Positions 9,833-20,386 are shown, counted from the stretch's first letter. The stretch is 64,000 bases of DNA from Sulfuriflexus mobilis (GCF_003967195.1 NZ_AP018725.1:682001-746000); one strand, 5' to 3'. Notes: generated from the sequence alone by a model not told the origin. A program made the numbers and translations.

Positions 9833-10932
9833 GCAATGCTCAGCGTAAAAACCCGCCACGCATTCTGATCATGGCCGGGGGTACCGGTGGGCATGTCTTC
9901 CCGGCCCTGGCCGTGGCCGAAAAATTGCGTCAGCAAGGGGTCGCGGTTGACTGGCTGGGCACACAACGCGGTCTCGAGTCTCGTCTGGTACCGGCGGCGA
10001 ATATTCCCTTGCACACCATCCCGATCAGTGGCCTGCGTGGCAAGGGGGCGCTGGGCTGGTTACTGGCCCCGTTCCGTATCAGTTATGCACTGCTGGTCGC
10101 GCTCGGTGTGGTGATGAAGTTAAAGCCTGCCGCGGTCCTGGGCATGGGCGGCTTTGTCACCGGCCCGGGCGGCATCGCCAGCTGGTTGTTACGCCGGCCG
10201 CTGCTCGTCCATGAGCAAAATGCCGTTGCCGGTCTGACCAATACATTACTGGCACGTTTTGCCGATACCGTCATGGAGGCCTTCCCGTCTTCCTTTAAAG
10301 ATAATGTATCTGCCATACAGACCGGTAATCCGGTGCGTGCCGAGATCGCGGCCATCGCGGCGCCGGCGCAACGCCTGGCCGGACGCAGTGGGCCGCTGCA
10401 CCTGCTCATCATTGGCGGCAGTCTGGGTGCGCAGGCACTCAACCAGGTGGTGCCGGCGGCGGTAGAACGGCTGAAAACCGATCCACCGCCGACGATCTGG
10501 CACCAAACCGGTAAAGCGATGCAGGAAGAGACACGTGTCGATTATGACATCAAGTCGATTCCGGCCCGCGTGGAGGCCTTTATCGAGGACATGGCCGAGG
10601 CCTATGCCTGGGCAGACCTGGTGATTTGTCGTGCCGGCGCGCTGACCATTGCCGAACTCGCCGCCGCCGGTGTGGCCTCCATTCTCGTGCCCTATCCGTA
10701 CGCGGTGGATGATCACCAGACCGCCAATGCCGGTTTCCTCGTAGAGGCCGGTGCGGCGTTGTTGTTACCCCAAGACAAGTTGAACCCCGATAGCCTGGCC
10801 GAGTTGCTGCAGGGGATTATCGGCCAGCGTCAGCGCCTGCCCGCGATGGCCGGTGCGGCGCGCCAGCAGGCACGGATTCATGCGACCGAAGATGTGGCAA
10901 ATTTGTGTATGCAAGCGATGGAGGCGGCCTGA
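9829..10932 (+). CDS. murG: UDP-GlcNAc:lipid I GlcNAc transferase MurG
   Basis: Transfers GlcNAc to lipid I, giving lipid II on the inner face of the membrane. I place the start at ATG 9829 (367 aa), which overlaps the ftsW stop as ATGA. It is followed within about 20 residues by the glycine-rich donor loop [16 protein letters not shown]. The reading frame stays open further upstream inside ftsW, but that extension has no MurG resemblance. Other GT-B signatures are [32 protein letters not shown] and [15 protein letters not shown]. Confidence 0.96.
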   Translation: MSNAQRKNPPRILIMAGGTGGHVFPALAVAEKLRQQGVAVDWLGTQRGLESRLVPAANIPLHTIPISGLRGKGALGWLLAPFRISYALLVALGVVMKLKPAAVLGMGGFVTGPGGIASWLLRRPLLVHEQNAVAGLTNTLLARFADTVMEAFPSSFKDNVSAIQTGNPVRAEIAAIAAPAQRLAGRSGPLHLLIIGGSLGAQALNQVVPAAVERLKTDPPPTIWHQTGKAMQEETRVDYDIKSIPARVEAFIEDMAEAYAWADLVICRAGALTIAELAAAGVASILVPYPYAVDDHQTANAGFLVEAGAALLLPQDKLNPDSLAELLQGIIGQRQRLPAMAGAARQQARIHATEDVANLCMQAMEAA

Positions 10933-12377
10933 TGACAACTAAGGTCAATGTGCAAAATCTGCCGCACGTCAACAGCCGCATGCAGCGTATGCGACGGATC
11001 CACTTTGTCGGTATCGGTGGTGCCGGTATGGGCGGTATCGCCGAGGTGATGCACAATCTTGGTTACGAGGTCTCCGGTTCGGACCTGCACATGAATGCCA
11101 TGGCCCAGCGGTTGCAAGGTCTCGGCACAAAGATTTATATCGGTCATGCGGCAGAGAATGTTCGCGACTGTGATGTGCTGGTGGTGTCCACCGCGGTCAG
11201 TGAGGACAACCCGGAATTACAGGCCGCACACGCCGCGCGCATCCCCGTGGTGCCGCGTGCCGAGATGCTCGCCGAGCTGATGCGCTTCCGCTTCGGCATC
11301 GCCGTGGCCGGTACGCATGGCAAGACCACCACCACCAGCCTGATCGCGAGTATCCTCGCCGAGGCCGAACTCGACCCGACCTTTGTCATTGGTGGCAAGC
11401 TCAACAGTGCCGGCGTGCATGCGCGCCTCGGCGAGAGCGAGTACCTGGTGGCCGAGGCCGATGAGAGTGATGCCTCCTTCCTCTACCTGCAACCGGTGCT
11501 GGCAGTGGTGACAAATATCGATGCCGATCACATGCAGACCTATGGGGGTGACTTTAACCGCCTGCGCCAGACCTTTATCGACTTCCTGCATCACCTGCCA
11601 TTCTATGGTCTGGCGGTGATGTGCCTGGATGACGATGCCGTAAGAGATGTGCTGCCGGAAGTGACGCGCCCCGTTCGCACTTATGGCACGCATGCCGAGG
11701 CCGATATCCGTGCCGAAGACATCGTCCAGGAAGTCGCCAGCACTCGCTTTAACCTGGTTCGTAAAGCGGCCAAGCCATTGCCCGTACGCCTGAACATGCC
11801 GGGTACACACAACGTCATGAATGCCCTGGCGGCGATAGCGATTGCACTTGAGTTGGGTGTCGAAGACGCCGCCATCCAGCGAGCCCTGGAAAGTTTTCAG
11901 GGTATTGGTCGGCGTTTCCAGATCAATGGCGACATCCAGACCACAGCAGGCACGGTCCTGCATGTCGATGACTACGGTCATCACCCGCGCGAACTGCAGG
12001 CGACTCTGCAGGCGGCGCGCACGGCCTGGCCTGACCGACGCCAGGTCGTGGTCTTCCAGCCACATCGCTACTCGCGAACCCGTGACTTGTTTGAGGACTT
12101 TGCCCACGTGCTGTCTGAGCCCGATGTGTTGTTAATGCTCGAGGTTTATGCCGCCAGTGAAGAACCGATTGCCGGTGCCGACGGGCGTACGCTGTGTCGT
12201 GCGATCCGCGCCCGTGGCCAGGTCGACCCGGTCTTTGTGGAACAGCCTGAAGAATTGCCCAAGGCCCTGAAGGCCGTGCTGCGTGACGGTGATGTCTTGC
12301 TAACACTCGGTGCCGGTAATATCGGCGCGGTCGCTGCACAACTGGCCGAACAATTGGGCAAGGAGGAACCGGTATGA
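10932..12377 (+). CDS. murC: UDP-MurNAc-L-alanine ligase MurC
   Basis: First amino-acid-adding Mur ligase (L-Ala onto UDP-MurNAc), 481 aa from ATG 10932, whose A is the last base of the murG stop. The N-terminal nucleotide-binding loop is [16 protein letters not shown], the ATP loop GTHGKTT is at about 127-133, and the C-terminal domain has [11 protein letters not shown] and QPHRYSRT. The frame is open 27 bases further upstream, but the overlap start fits the family. The stop overlaps the ATG of a small ORF rather than murB directly. Confidence 0.97.
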   Translation: MTTKVNVQNLPHVNSRMQRMRRIHFVGIGGAGMGGIAEVMHNLGYEVSGSDLHMNAMAQRLQGLGTKIYIGHAAENVRDCDVLVVSTAVSEDNPELQAAHAARIPVVPRAEMLAELMRFRFGIAVAGTHGKTTTTSLIASILAEAELDPTFVIGGKLNSAGVHARLGESEYLVAEADESDASFLYLQPVLAVVTNIDADHMQTYGGDFNRLRQTFIDFLHHLPFYGLAVMCLDDDAVRDVLPEVTRPVRTYGTHAEADIRAEDIVQEVASTRFNLVRKAAKPLPVRLNMPGTHNVMNALAAIAIALELGVEDAAIQRALESFQGIGRRFQINGDIQTTAGTVLHVDDYGHHPRELQATLQAARTAWPDRRQVVVFQPHRYSRTRDLFEDFAHVLSEPDVLLMLEVYAASEEPIAGADGRTLCRAIRARGQVDPVFVEQPEELPKALKAVLRDGDVLLTLGAGNIGAVAAQLAEQLGKEEPV

Positions 12378-12538
12378 CGCATTACAAGTTACACAATTTA
12401 CACCTGGGTTGTGGTGAACCATTGGCCGCGCAATATCCGCAGACAGCGTTGCCTATGCCTGTAGCAGGCAAAAAAACACCGGTAAAAAAACCACTGAGCA
12501 AAAAGACAGCACGAGTCGCGGGGCGTAAGCGGAAATAA
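12374..12538 (+). CDS. Unidentified 54-aa lysine-rich protein between murC and murB
   Basis: A short frame translated from the sequence: ATG 12374-12376 inside an ATGA overlap with the murC stop, and TAA 12536-12538 sharing its last base with the murB ATG. A perfect AAGGAGG Shine-Dalgarno (12360-12366) sits 7 bases before the ATG, stronger than most in the cluster. The N-terminal half ([20 protein letters not shown]) is neutral. The last 22 residues carry ten lysines and three arginines and end in GRKRK. No signal peptide or membrane segment is visible. I do not recognise a family. The basic tail could bind nucleic acid or membrane, or the ORF could serve only to couple murC and murB translation; both are guesses. 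Translation is well supported, function is not. Confidence 0.75.
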   Translation: MTHYKLHNLHLGCGEPLAAQYPQTALPMPVAGKKTPVKKPLSKKTARVAGRKRK

Positions 12539-13437
12539 TGATGGCAGCCGAGCAACAGACAGCATTACGCGGCGAGCTCCTGCATAAGGAGCCGATGGCC
12601 CGGCATACCTCATGGCGAGTCGGTGGTCCGGCTGATTGTTATTACCGCCCGGCCGACATCGACGACCTGGCCGCATTCCTGCAACAGTTACCCCTGGACG
12701 AGCCACTTACATGGATGGGTCTGGGCAGCAACCTGCTGGTGCGTGATGGCGGTATCCGTGGCACGGTGATCGCGACCTCGGGCCTGTTGAATGACTTGTC
12801 ACGTGAACAAGGGCAGCGTCTACGTGCCGAGGCTGGTGTCAGTTGTGCCAAGTTGGCGCGTTTTGCCGCACGCGAGGGCCTGACCGGTGCCGAGTTTTTT
12901 GCCGGCATCCCCGGCACTGTCGGCGGTGCCCTGGCCATGAATGCCGGGGCCTTCGGTGGCGAGACCTGGCCACTGGTGGTGGGGGTGGAGACACTCGACC
13001 GGTATGGACAGCGTCATGTACGCAGCGCAGCGGAATACACGGTTGCCTATCGCAGTGTCAAAGGCCCGGCCGAGGAATGGTTTGTAGCCGCAACCCTGCA
13101 ACTCGCCAACGGTGATATCGAAGCCGCGCAGAGACGTATTAAGGCATTACTGGCCAAACGTGGTGCCACGCAGCCGACCACGCAGCCGAGTTGTGGCTCG
13201 GTGTTCCGTAATCCGCAGGGTGGCCATGCCGCGCAGCTAATTGAACAGTGTGGTTTGAAGGGCAAGTGCATCGGTGGCGCCTGTGTCTCGGAAAAACATG
13301 CCAATTTTATTATCAACACGGGCGCGGCAACGGCCCGTAATATTGAAGGTTTGATTGAAGAGGTCGCGGCAACGGTTTTGCGCGAATGCGGTGTGAGCCT
13401 GGTGCGCGAAGTACACATCATCGGTGAGGCCGGGTAA
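12538..13437 (+). CDS. murB: UDP-N-acetylenolpyruvoylglucosamine reductase MurB
   Basis: FAD-dependent reductase that makes UDP-MurNAc. The FAD-binding stretches [14 protein letters not shown] and [22 protein letters not shown] are clear. The catalytic serine lies in CGSVFRNP (S221), and the C-terminal glutamate is in REVHIIGE. At 299 aa it has the shorter family size, without the E. coli type extra loop. The first ATG (12538) shares its A with the TAA of the small upstream ORF. A second ATG follows at once, so the start may be 12541. No good Shine-Dalgarno of its own is visible, which fits coupling to the upstream ORF. Confidence 0.95.
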   Translation: MMAAEQQTALRGELLHKEPMARHTSWRVGGPADCYYRPADIDDLAAFLQQLPLDEPLTWMGLGSNLLVRDGGIRGTVIATSGLLNDLSREQGQRLRAEAGVSCAKLARFAAREGLTGAEFFAGIPGTVGGALAMNAGAFGGETWPLVVGVETLDRYGQRHVRSAAEYTVAYRSVKGPAEEWFVAATLQLANGDIEAAQRRIKALLAKRGATQPTTQPSCGSVFRNPQGGHAAQLIEQCGLKGKCIGGACVSEKHANFIINTGAATARNIEGLIEEVAATVLRECGVSLVREVHIIGEAG

Positions 13438-13442
13438 CGGAT

Positions 13443-14387
13443 ATGACGAAGATAAATGACATCGCCAGCAAGGACTTCGGTAAGGTCGCCGTGCTTATGG
13501 GGGGTGACTCGGCCGAGCGCGAGGTCTCGCTGAAAAGCGGCCAGGCGGTATTGACGGCCCTGCTTGCCAGTGGTGTCGATGCCCATGCCATCGACCCGGC
13601 CACCGACAATGTGCATGACCTGCCGGCTGCCGGTTTTAATCGTGCCTTTATCATCCTGCATGGTCGTGGTGGTGAGGACGGCAGTATGCAGGCGGTGCTG
13701 GAGAGTATCGGCCTGCCCTATACCGGCAGTGGCGTGTTGGGCTCTGCCCTGTCAATGGACAAGCTGCGTTGCAAGTGGTTATGGCAGGGCGCGGGTCTGC
13801 CGACACCGGCCTGGCGTGTATTGAAGACGGCAGATGATGCAGAACAGGCAATAACACTGGGCCTGCCGCTGATGATGAAACCGGCACGAGAAGGTTCGAG
13901 TATCGGTATCAGCAAGGTCGAGTCGGCAGAACAATTAAAAGATGCCTGGCGATTTGCACGTGAGTATGACGATAGCGTGATAGCGGAACAGTTTGTTGAA
14001 GGTGGTGAGTACACCGTGAGCATCCTCAATGGTGAGGCGTTGCCGGCCATTCTACTGGAAACACCGCGTGAGTTTTACGACTACGCGGCCAAGTACCAGG
14101 CAAACGATACGCAGTATATCTGCCCCTGTGGTCTGGACACCGAGGCCGAGGCCGCGATGCGGGCGCTGGCGGTGCAGGCCGCGGAGGTGGCTGGTGTAGA
14201 GGGCTGGGGGCGTGTCGACCTCATGCGTGATGCACAGGGTAATAACTGGTTGATCGAAGTCAACACGGTGCCGGGCATGACCGACCACAGCCTGGTGCCG
14301 ATGGCGGCACGTGCCGCCGATATCGGTTTTGATGAACTGGTATTACGTATTCTGGCGACAAGTTGCGAGCGGGAGACGCGGGCATGA
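13443..14387 (+). CDS. ddl: D-alanine-D-alanine ligase
   Basis: ATP-grasp ligase forming the D-Ala-D-Ala dipeptide used by MurF, 314 aa (DdlB length). N-terminal [45 protein letters not shown] and the C-terminal [20 protein letters not shown] are hallmark Ddl motifs. It starts five bases after murB and overlaps the ftsQ start by ATGA, the usual dcw order. Confidence 0.96.
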   Translation: MTKINDIASKDFGKVAVLMGGDSAEREVSLKSGQAVLTALLASGVDAHAIDPATDNVHDLPAAGFNRAFIILHGRGGEDGSMQAVLESIGLPYTGSGVLGSALSMDKLRCKWLWQGAGLPTPAWRVLKTADDAEQAITLGLPLMMKPAREGSSIGISKVESAEQLKDAWRFAREYDDSVIAEQFVEGGEYTVSILNGEALPAILLETPREFYDYAAKYQANDTQYICPCGLDTEAEAAMRALAVQAAEVAGVEGWGRVDLMRDAQGNNWLIEVNTVPGMTDHSLVPMAARAADIGFDELVLRILATSCERETRA

Positions 14388-15190
14388 TGCGTAAACGCAA
14401 GATTAATCGCCTGAACACCGACCGGGTCGAGACCCGGCGCATTATCCTGCGTCTGCTGGCCGGGACCTTCGGCGTGCTGGCCGTGGCCGCCGTCGCGATT
14501 TGGGGCGGCGCGACGCTACGTGACCCGGCTACCCTGCCGCTACGCAGTGTGCATTTGAAGGGTGAGTTTATCCAGGTCAGTGAACAGGCCTTGCGTGAAG
14601 TAGTTGTCTCGAGTGGTCTGGCAGGATTTTTCAGTAGTGACCTGGAGACACTGACCAGGCGTCTGCGTGAGATGCCCTGGGTGGAATCGGTTGCGGTCCG
14701 TCGGGTCTGGCCGGATGTTCTGCACATCACGGTGATCGAACAACAGGCGGTGGCCTACTGGAATGACAAGGCCTTGCTGAATGAGACCGGGCAGGTATTT
14801 CGCCCGGACAAGGCGAGTTTCCCGCAGGGTCTGCCGCAGTTTAATGGCCCGGTGGGTACCGAGATGCAGATATTGGAGGCCTACGGTGACATGCGTGCCA
14901 TCTTGCGAACAGCGGGACGCGATATTGACGTGCTCGGCCTGGATGCGCGGCGTGCCTGGCAGCTGCAACTGGATAATGGCATTCAGCTGGCCCTCGGACG
15001 ACAAGACAGTCGGCAACGCTTGCAGCGTTTTACTCGTGCCTACGCCTATTTATTTAATGAACAACAGGAAATCATTAGTACCGTGGACTTACGTTATACC
15101 AATGGCTTTGCTGTACGTTGGCAACAGCTGGAAGATAAAAATGCCGCAGAGGCGGGTGTGGGGATGAAAAATCATGTCCAGAAAAGCTGA
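14384..15190 (+). CDS. ftsQ: Cell division protein FtsQ
   Basis: Bitopic divisome protein that links early and late division proteins via FtsB/FtsL. From ATG 14384 (268 aa, ATGA overlap with ddl) it has a basic cytoplasmic tail (MMRKRKINR), a membrane segment at about 21-44, a POTRA domain beginning [17 protein letters not shown], and the beta domain with [22 protein letters not shown]. In-frame sequence upstream (to 14363) lies inside ddl and adds only seven residues. The 3' end overlaps ftsA by 17 bases. Confidence 0.94.
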   Translation: MMRKRKINRLNTDRVETRRIILRLLAGTFGVLAVAAVAIWGGATLRDPATLPLRSVHLKGEFIQVSEQALREVVVSSGLAGFFSSDLETLTRRLREMPWVESVAVRRVWPDVLHITVIEQQAVAYWNDKALLNETGQVFRPDKASFPQGLPQFNGPVGTEMQILEAYGDMRAILRTAGRDIDVLGLDARRAWQLQLDNGIQLALGRQDSRQRLQRFTRAYAYLFNEQQEIISTVDLRYTNGFAVRWQQLEDKNAAEAGVGMKNHVQKS

Positions 15191-16409
15191 ACAAAATCTC
15201 ATCGTCGGGCTGGATATCGGCACATCGAAGATCGTCGCCATTGTTGGCGAGATCAATGATGAAAACGGTATTGAGATCATCGGCATTGGCTCGCACCCTT
15301 CACGCGGCCTGAAGAAGGGTGTGGTGGTGAATATTGAATCGACGGTGCAGTCGATACAGCGTGCGGTGGAAGAGGCCGAGCTGATGGCGGGTTGCCAGAT
15401 ACACTCCGTGTACGCGGGCATTGCCGGTAGCCATATCAGCAGCCTGAACTCGCACGGTATCGTCGCGATTCGTGATAAAGAGGTGACTCCCGGTGATGTC
15501 GACCGTGTTATCGATGCCGCACGTGCTGTGGCGATCCCGGCCGATCAACGCGTGCTGCACGTCTTGCCACAGGAATTCATTATCGATAACCAGGAAGGCA
15601 TCAAGGAGCCAGTGGGGATGGCCGGTGTGCGTCTTGAGGCCAAGGTTCACCTGATCAGCGGGGCGATGAGTGCCGCGCAGAATATTCTCAAGTGTGTACG
15701 CCGTTGCGGTCTTGAGGTCGATGACATCATTCTCGAACAGTTGGCCTCAAGTCACTCGGTGTTGACCGAGGATGAAAAGGAACTCGGTGTTTGTCTGGTG
15801 GATATTGGTGGCGGCACCACGGATATTGCCGTGTTTACCGATGGCGCAATTCGTCATACCGCCGTGATCCCGATTGCCGGTGACCAGGTCACCAATGATA
15901 TTGCCGTGGCCCTGCGTACCCCGACCCAGTATGCCGAAGAGATCAAGGTGAAATATGCCTGCGCGCTGACGCAACTGGCGGGTGCCGAAGAAACCATCGA
16001 GGTGCCGAGTGTCGGCGACCGTCCGCCGCGCCGCCTGACTCGCCAGACCCTGGCCGAGGTAGTGGAGCCGCGTTACGAGGAACTTATTAGTCTGATCCAG
16101 GCCGAACTGCGCCGCAGCGGCTTTGAAGACATTATCGCCGCCGGCATCGTTTTAACCGGAGGCAGTTCGAAAATGGAAGGCGTGGTGGAACTCGCCGAGG
16201 AAATATTCCATATGCCGGTGCGCCTCGGTGTGCCGCATTCTGTCTCCGGCCTGGTCGACGTGGTGCGTAATCCGATTCATGCCACAGGTGTGGGTCTGCT
16301 GCTGTTTGGACATCAGCAACGTAATACCGGCAGTCTCGAGGCATTGTCATCGAGCAGTGTCAAAGGTGTATGGAAACGTATGAAGAGTTGGTTTCAAGGT
16401 AATTTCTGA
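15174..16409 (+). CDS. ftsA: Cell division protein FtsA
   Basis: Actin-like ATPase that tethers FtsZ to the membrane. The N-terminal phosphate-1 region is LIVGLDIGTSKIVAIVGE, the phosphate-2 region is GVCLVDIGGGTTDIAVF, and the adenosine motif is GIVLTGGSSKMEGV. The C-terminus (VWKRMKSWFQGNF) is the amphipathic membrane-targeting helix. At 411 aa it is complete. It overlaps ftsQ by 17 bases, and 73 bases separate it from ftsZ. Confidence 0.97.
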   Translation: MSRKAEQNLIVGLDIGTSKIVAIVGEINDENGIEIIGIGSHPSRGLKKGVVVNIESTVQSIQRAVEEAELMAGCQIHSVYAGIAGSHISSLNSHGIVAIRDKEVTPGDVDRVIDAARAVAIPADQRVLHVLPQEFIIDNQEGIKEPVGMAGVRLEAKVHLISGAMSAAQNILKCVRRCGLEVDDIILEQLASSHSVLTEDEKELGVCLVDIGGGTTDIAVFTDGAIRHTAVIPIAGDQVTNDIAVALRTPTQYAEEIKVKYACALTQLAGAEETIEVPSVGDRPPRRLTRQTLAEVVEPRYEELISLIQAELRRSGFEDIIAAGIVLTGGSSKMEGVVELAEEIFHMPVRLGVPHSVSGLVDVVRNPIHATGVGLLLFGHQQRNTGSLEALSSSSVKGVWKRMKSWFQGNF

Positions 16410-16482
16410 CAGGCATCAGCCTGAAAGGGAAGTGTTGTGTTTAATGTTGTATTAACAAGTAGTAATAACTGGAGGGGCGATT

Positions 16483-17646
16483 ATGTTTGAACTTATGGAT
16501 GCATACAGCCAGAGTGCTGTGATCAAGGTGATTGGGGTCGGTGGTGGTGGCGGTAACGCTGTCGAACACATGATGTCTGCCGACATTGAAGGCGTGGAGT
16601 TTATCTGTGCCAACACGGATGCCCAGGCATTGAAGAATGCCTCGGCAAAAACCCTGTTACAACTGGGCGGTGCCATTACCAAGGGACTGGGTGCTGGCGC
16701 CAATCCCGAGATTGGCCGTGGTGCGGCATTGGAAGATCGTGAGCGTATCCGCGAAGTGATCGAGGGTGCCGACATGTTGTTTATCACTGCGGGTATGGGA
16801 GGAGGTACCGGTACCGGTGCCGCGCCGGTGATTGCCGAGATCGCCAAGGAGATGGGTATTCTTACCGTCGCCGTGATCACACGGCCGTTCTCTTTTGAGG
16901 GCAAGAAGCGCTCAACGATAGCGGCTGAAGGCATTGAAGAACTCAGCAAGAACGTGGATTCCCTGATCACGATTCCAAACGAGAAGCTGCTTTCGGTACT
17001 CGGGAAAGACCTGTCTCTGCTTGATGCCTTCAAGGCCGCCAACGATGTCCTCTTCGGTGCCGTACAGGGGATTGCCGAATTGATCACCCGCCCGGGTCTG
17101 ATCAATGTCGACTTCGCTGATGTGCGTACCGTGATGTCAGAGATGGGTATGGCGATGATGGGTTCAGCCGTGGCAAGTGGTGAAGGGCGTGCGCGTATCG
17201 CTGCCGAGCAGGCAGTCGGCAGTCCATTACTCGAAGACGTCAACCTTTCCGGTGCCCGCGGCATCCTCGTTAATATTACCGCCGGTCTGGATATGTCGAT
17301 TGGTGAGTTTGAAGAGGTCGGAGAAACGATTAAACAGTTTGCCTCTGATAATGCCACAGTGGTGGTCGGCACGGTCATCGATCCGGAATTGACCGATGAA
17401 CTGCGGGTCACCGTGGTCGCGACGGGTCTGGGTCAGCCACAACAGCAATTGCGTGGTCACGATACACCGGTACAAAAGGTCGTGGACAATACACGGATGC
17501 CGGAGAATATCGAACCGGACTACAGCAAACTGGATCGTCCGACGGTGATCCGCAAGCAGGCCTCGGGTGATCACTTCGCCGGTGTCGGCGAACAGGACCT
17601 GGAGTACCTCGATATCCCGGCCTTCCTGCGGCGCCAGGCCGACTAG
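16483..17646 (+). CDS. ftsZ: Cell division protein FtsZ
   Basis: Tubulin-like GTPase forming the Z ring, 387 aa. The GTP-binding signature GMGGGTGTG is at residues 104-112, preceded by IGVGGGGGNAVEHM. The T7 synergy loop is NVDFADVRTVMSEMG. After a short linker comes the conserved C-terminal peptide YLDIPAFLRRQAD that binds FtsA, ZipA and ZapD (zapD is in this window at 25.5 kb). A good ribosome site (GGAGGGG, about 16471-16477) precedes the ATG. It is the last gene of the dcw cluster and is followed by a stem-loop. Confidence 0.98.
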   Translation: MFELMDAYSQSAVIKVIGVGGGGGNAVEHMMSADIEGVEFICANTDAQALKNASAKTLLQLGGAITKGLGAGANPEIGRGAALEDRERIREVIEGADMLFITAGMGGGTGTGAAPVIAEIAKEMGILTVAVITRPFSFEGKKRSTIAAEGIEELSKNVDSLITIPNEKLLSVLGKDLSLLDAFKAANDVLFGAVQGIAELITRPGLINVDFADVRTVMSEMGMAMMGSAVASGEGRARIAAEQAVGSPLLEDVNLSGARGILVNITAGLDMSIGEFEEVGETIKQFASDNATVVVGTVIDPELTDELRVTVVATGLGQPQQQLRGHDTPVQKVVDNTRMPENIEPDYSKLDRPTVIRKQASGDHFAGVGEQDLEYLDIPAFLRRQAD

Positions 17647-17677
17647 ACCTATACCTTATATATAGGTGACCCGTGGA

Positions 17678-17715
17678 CCACGGCGCGGCGGATTCGCCCC
17701 CCGCCGCCGCCGTGG
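17678..17715 (+). terminator. GC-rich stem-loop after ftsZ (possible terminator)
   Basis: CCACGGCG (17678-17685) pairs perfectly with CGCCGTGG (17708-17715). The stem continues inward by about six more GC-rich pairs with one bulge, around a loop of about nine bases. No run of T follows, so intrinsic termination is not assured. It may act as an mRNA 3'-end stabiliser or an imperfect terminator at the end of the dcw cluster. Confidence 0.5.
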
Positions 17716-17866
17716 CTTCATTTCCTCGCAATTTCAGACTGTTATATCGGTTTTGTGCGCTGCATCACTATGCACTGAGATCATTCCTGTGCTAGTATTA
17801 TGCGAGAATTAACTGGGTATTTTACCCCAACTCGCCCCGAAGGCGGGTAAGGCGCATAAACAACAC

Positions 17867-18778
17867 ATGATAAAACAGCGTACGCTCAAAAATGTCATCC
17901 GCGCGACCGGCGTGGGACTTCATACCGGTGAGAAGATTTACCTGACCCTGCGCCCAGCGGCCGTGGATACGGGCATTGTTTTTCGTCGTGTCGACCTGGC
18001 AGAGCCGGTGGACATCCCGGCCCGCCCTGAGTTTGTCAGTGACACCCAATTGTGCACGACTGTGTGCAAAGATGATGTACGTGTTTCTACGGTAGAACAC
18101 CTGCTGTCCGCTATGGCGGGCCTGGGCATCGACAATGCCTATATTGATCTGAGCGCGGCCGAAGTACCGATCATGGACGGCAGTGCCGGTCCGTTTGTGT
18201 TCCTGATCCAGTCTGCGGGTATTGAGGAACAGAACGCACCGAAGCGTTTTGTCCGTATCAAACGCCCGGTGATCGTCGAGGATGGCGATAAATGGGTGAA
18301 ATTTGAGCCCTTTGACGGCTTCAAGGTCAGTTTCAGCATCGAGTTTGACCATCCGGTTTTCGAAACCCACACGCGTACCGCCGAACTGGACTTCTCTACC
18401 ACCTCGTTTGTGAAAGAGGTCAGCCGGGCGCGGACCTTCGGTCTGCTCAAGGATGTGGAGCGCCTGCGTGAAAACAACCTGGCCCTGGGCGGCAGCCTGG
18501 ACAATGCCATTGTCGTCGATGACTACCGGATCCTGAATGAAGACGGCCTGCGCTACGAGGACGAGTTTGTGAAGCACAAGATCCTCGACGCCGTGGGCGA
18601 CCTTTACCTGCTCGGCCACAGTCTGATCGGTGCCTTTAGTGGTTACAAGTCGGGGCATGCCCTGAATAATCGGCTGTTGAGGGCCCTGATGGCCGATGCC
18701 GAGGCATGGGAGATCGTGACCTTCGAGGACACGGATAATATGCCGATCGCCTTTTCAAAGCCTGTTCAGGCAACTTAA
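17867..18778 (+). CDS. lpxC: UDP-3-O-acyl-N-acetylglucosamine deacetylase LpxC
   Basis: Zinc deacetylase catalysing the committed step of lipid A synthesis. The zinc ligands fall at the standard positions H78 (STVEHL), H237 and D241 ([10 protein letters not shown]), and the catalytic H264 lies in YKSGHALNN. At 303 aa the numbering matches the E. coli enzyme. It sits 220 bases after ftsZ. The gap holds a stem-loop and a TATTAT -10-like hexamer at about 17796 with no convincing -35. Confidence 0.97.
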   Translation: MIKQRTLKNVIRATGVGLHTGEKIYLTLRPAAVDTGIVFRRVDLAEPVDIPARPEFVSDTQLCTTVCKDDVRVSTVEHLLSAMAGLGIDNAYIDLSAAEVPIMDGSAGPFVFLIQSAGIEEQNAPKRFVRIKRPVIVEDGDKWVKFEPFDGFKVSFSIEFDHPVFETHTRTAELDFSTTSFVKEVSRARTFGLLKDVERLRENNLALGGSLDNAIVVDDYRILNEDGLRYEDEFVKHKILDAVGDLYLLGHSLIGAFSGYKSGHALNNRLLRALMADAEAWEIVTFEDTDNMPIAFSKPVQAT

Positions 18779-18846
18779 TAACTGGAAATCCAAGAAATTA
18801 CTGCTAAAGTCTATTCTAGTTGCTTGATTTTGTGCTAGATTCGTTG

Positions 18847-19302
18847 TTAGGAGTGCGGTTTTTTCCGATCGGCGATGCGCAGCCAGCTGGCACGCAAGTC
18901 ATCGTCGGAGATGGCCTCGGCCAGTTTGCGGATGATGTCCTCGGCCTCGTTGGAGAGTGTGCTCACCGGATCCCCTGCTGTCGCAGAGGTTTCGCTAGTG
19001 GGCAGGACGCGGACCTGGATCTGACGGACGGCCTGAAAGGCCGGTATTTGCTGCAGGGCCGGGAGATTGCCGAGCTGAAAGCGTAACTTATTCGCCCAAA
19101 CAGGTGAATCGGCATGGACAATGAGTGTTTCGCCTTGCTGTTGGGCATTCAGGCAGTGCGAGGCGAGTGCTACGGGTAATTGCTGGCGGACGAGTACCAA
19201 TAATTGCTGGTGCCGGTCGTGCTGGACCAGAAGTTTCGCGTGCGGCCCCGCAGCCAGGATATCTCGTACGGAACGTATTGATTTTGTTTTAGGTTTTTGC
19301 AT
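18847..19302 (-). CDS. dciA: DciA-like protein (DUF721), replicative helicase loader
   Basis: A 151-aa protein on the reverse strand, convergent with lpxC. The region from about residue 15 to 100 matches the DUF721/DciA fold: VRDILAAGPHAKLLVQHDR, then LPVALASHCLNA, TLIVHADSPVWANKLRFQ and IQVRVLP. DciA loads DnaB helicase in bacteria that lack DnaC/DnaI. I start it at ATG 19302; a TTG five codons upstream is possible. The location between lpxC and secA, facing an M23 peptidase gene, is known in other gammaproteobacteria. Function is inferred from the family. Confidence 0.82.
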   Translation of the reverse strand: MQKPKTKSIRSVRDILAAGPHAKLLVQHDRHQQLLVLVRQQLPVALASHCLNAQQQGETLIVHADSPVWANKLRFQLGNLPALQQIPAFQAVRQIQVRVLPTSETSATAGDPVSTLSNEAEDIIRKLAEAISDDDLRASWLRIADRKKPHS

Positions 19303-19355
19303 GGTTGCCGATAACAAAAGTAACGAGTGTAATCATAACCGGTGTTGGTGAACGA

Positions 19356-20273
19356 ATGAACATAGTATTTCTATCTCAACGCAAGGGCCGCCTCGCGAGC
19401 CTGAAAATGGACTCCAAGCGCTGGCTGGCCGTGGCCGCTGGCCTGCTGTTTCTGCCGGCCGCCGGGCTCTACGCCGGTTACGAGCTGGCCTTTCAAAGCA
19501 AACAGGCCGATGACCCGGTAACCGCCCAGCTCCGCAATGAACTGGGCGCGCAGCGTCAACAGCTGAATGTCGCCCTGGAAGATGCCGAGCACAATCTGAA
19601 TGCGCTTTCCCAGCAGCTGGGTAAGATGCAGGCCCGTGTTATCCGTCTGGATGCCCTCGGCCAGCGCCTGACCAAGATGGCCAAGCTGGACAAGGGGGAG
19701 TTCGATTTTGCCAAGGAACCCGCCCTTGGTGGCCCGGAGAGTAGCGAAAACCTGCAATCGGCCTCCGTACCCGACTTCATGCAACAGTTTGATGAGCTGT
19801 CACGTCAGCTTGAAAACCGCAGTGAGCAATTGAGCGTACTCGAGACCATGCTCATGAGCCGTAACCTGCAGGAGCAGGTGCTGCCGACCGGTCGGCCGAT
19901 TCGTAAAGGCTGGATTTCGTCTTATTATGGCATGCGTAACGACCCCTTCTCGGGTAAGCGTGAGCACCACGATGGCGTCGACCTGGCCGGTAAGGATGGC
20001 AGTGCAGTGATTGCCGTGGCTTCCGGCGTGGTCACCTGGTCGGCTGACCGTTATGGCTACGGCAACCTGGTCGAGGTCAACCACGGTAATGGCTATGTGA
20101 CCCGCTATGGCCACAACAAGGAAATAGTGGTCAAGGTGGGAGACAAGGTTGAAAAGGGTGATGAGCTGGCCCTGATGGGCTCCACCGGCCGTTCCACTGG
20201 CCCACACGTCCATTTTGAGGTGCTCTATAACGGCCGCAGCCAGGACCCGGTCAAGTATATCAACGCGCAGTAA
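19356..20273 (+). CDS. M23-family envelope metallopeptidase
   Basis: A 305-aa protein with a basic N-terminus, one membrane segment (about residues 21-41), a periplasmic coiled coil (about 50-110, glutamine/leucine rich) and a C-terminal M23/LytM domain. The zinc and catalytic motifs are intact: HxxxD at H205-D209 (HDGVD) and GPHVHFEV with H284 and H286. An active peptidoglycan endopeptidase or an amidase activator of EnvC type is likely, and intact ligands favour activity. I chose ATG 19356; the frame is open 17 codons further up but diverges. It lies just upstream of secA, where enterobacteria have secM. Confidence 0.88.
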   Translation: MNIVFLSQRKGRLASLKMDSKRWLAVAAGLLFLPAAGLYAGYELAFQSKQADDPVTAQLRNELGAQRQQLNVALEDAEHNLNALSQQLGKMQARVIRLDALGQRLTKMAKLDKGEFDFAKEPALGGPESSENLQSASVPDFMQQFDELSRQLENRSEQLSVLETMLMSRNLQEQVLPTGRPIRKGWISSYYGMRNDPFSGKREHHDGVDLAGKDGSAVIAVASGVVTWSADRYGYGNLVEVNHGNGYVTRYGHNKEIVVKVGDKVEKGDELALMGSTGRSTGPHVHFEVLYNGRSQDPVKYINAQ

Positions 20274-20380
20274 AATCACCGTTTTTCCCGCTTCACGACA
20301 GGTATTTGCACTGGGCCTGAAACTCCCATACAGTACCGAGGCTTAATGGTCCGGCAGGCTGAAAAGGCCGCTTAGGGCGC

Positions 20381-20386
20381 TATAAT
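20381..20386 (+). promoter_or_regulatory. Possible -10 element of the secA promoter
   Basis: A perfect TATAAT hexamer lies 30 bases before the secA ATG, in the 142-base gap after the M23 gene. No good TTGACA-like -35 is seen at 16-18 bases upstream, so this is a weak call based on the -10 alone. Confidence 0.35.

Noticed and set aside
11217-12107. 296-aa open frame antisense to murC
   Set aside because: Shadow frame; murC motifs are complete on the + strand.
16452-17411. 319-aa open frame antisense to ftsZ
   Set aside because: Serine/proline-rich composition typical of an antisense shadow of a GC-rich gene; ftsZ is certain.
17822-18658. 278-aa open frame antisense to lpxC
   Set aside because: Shadow of lpxC, whose zinc ligands are all in place.
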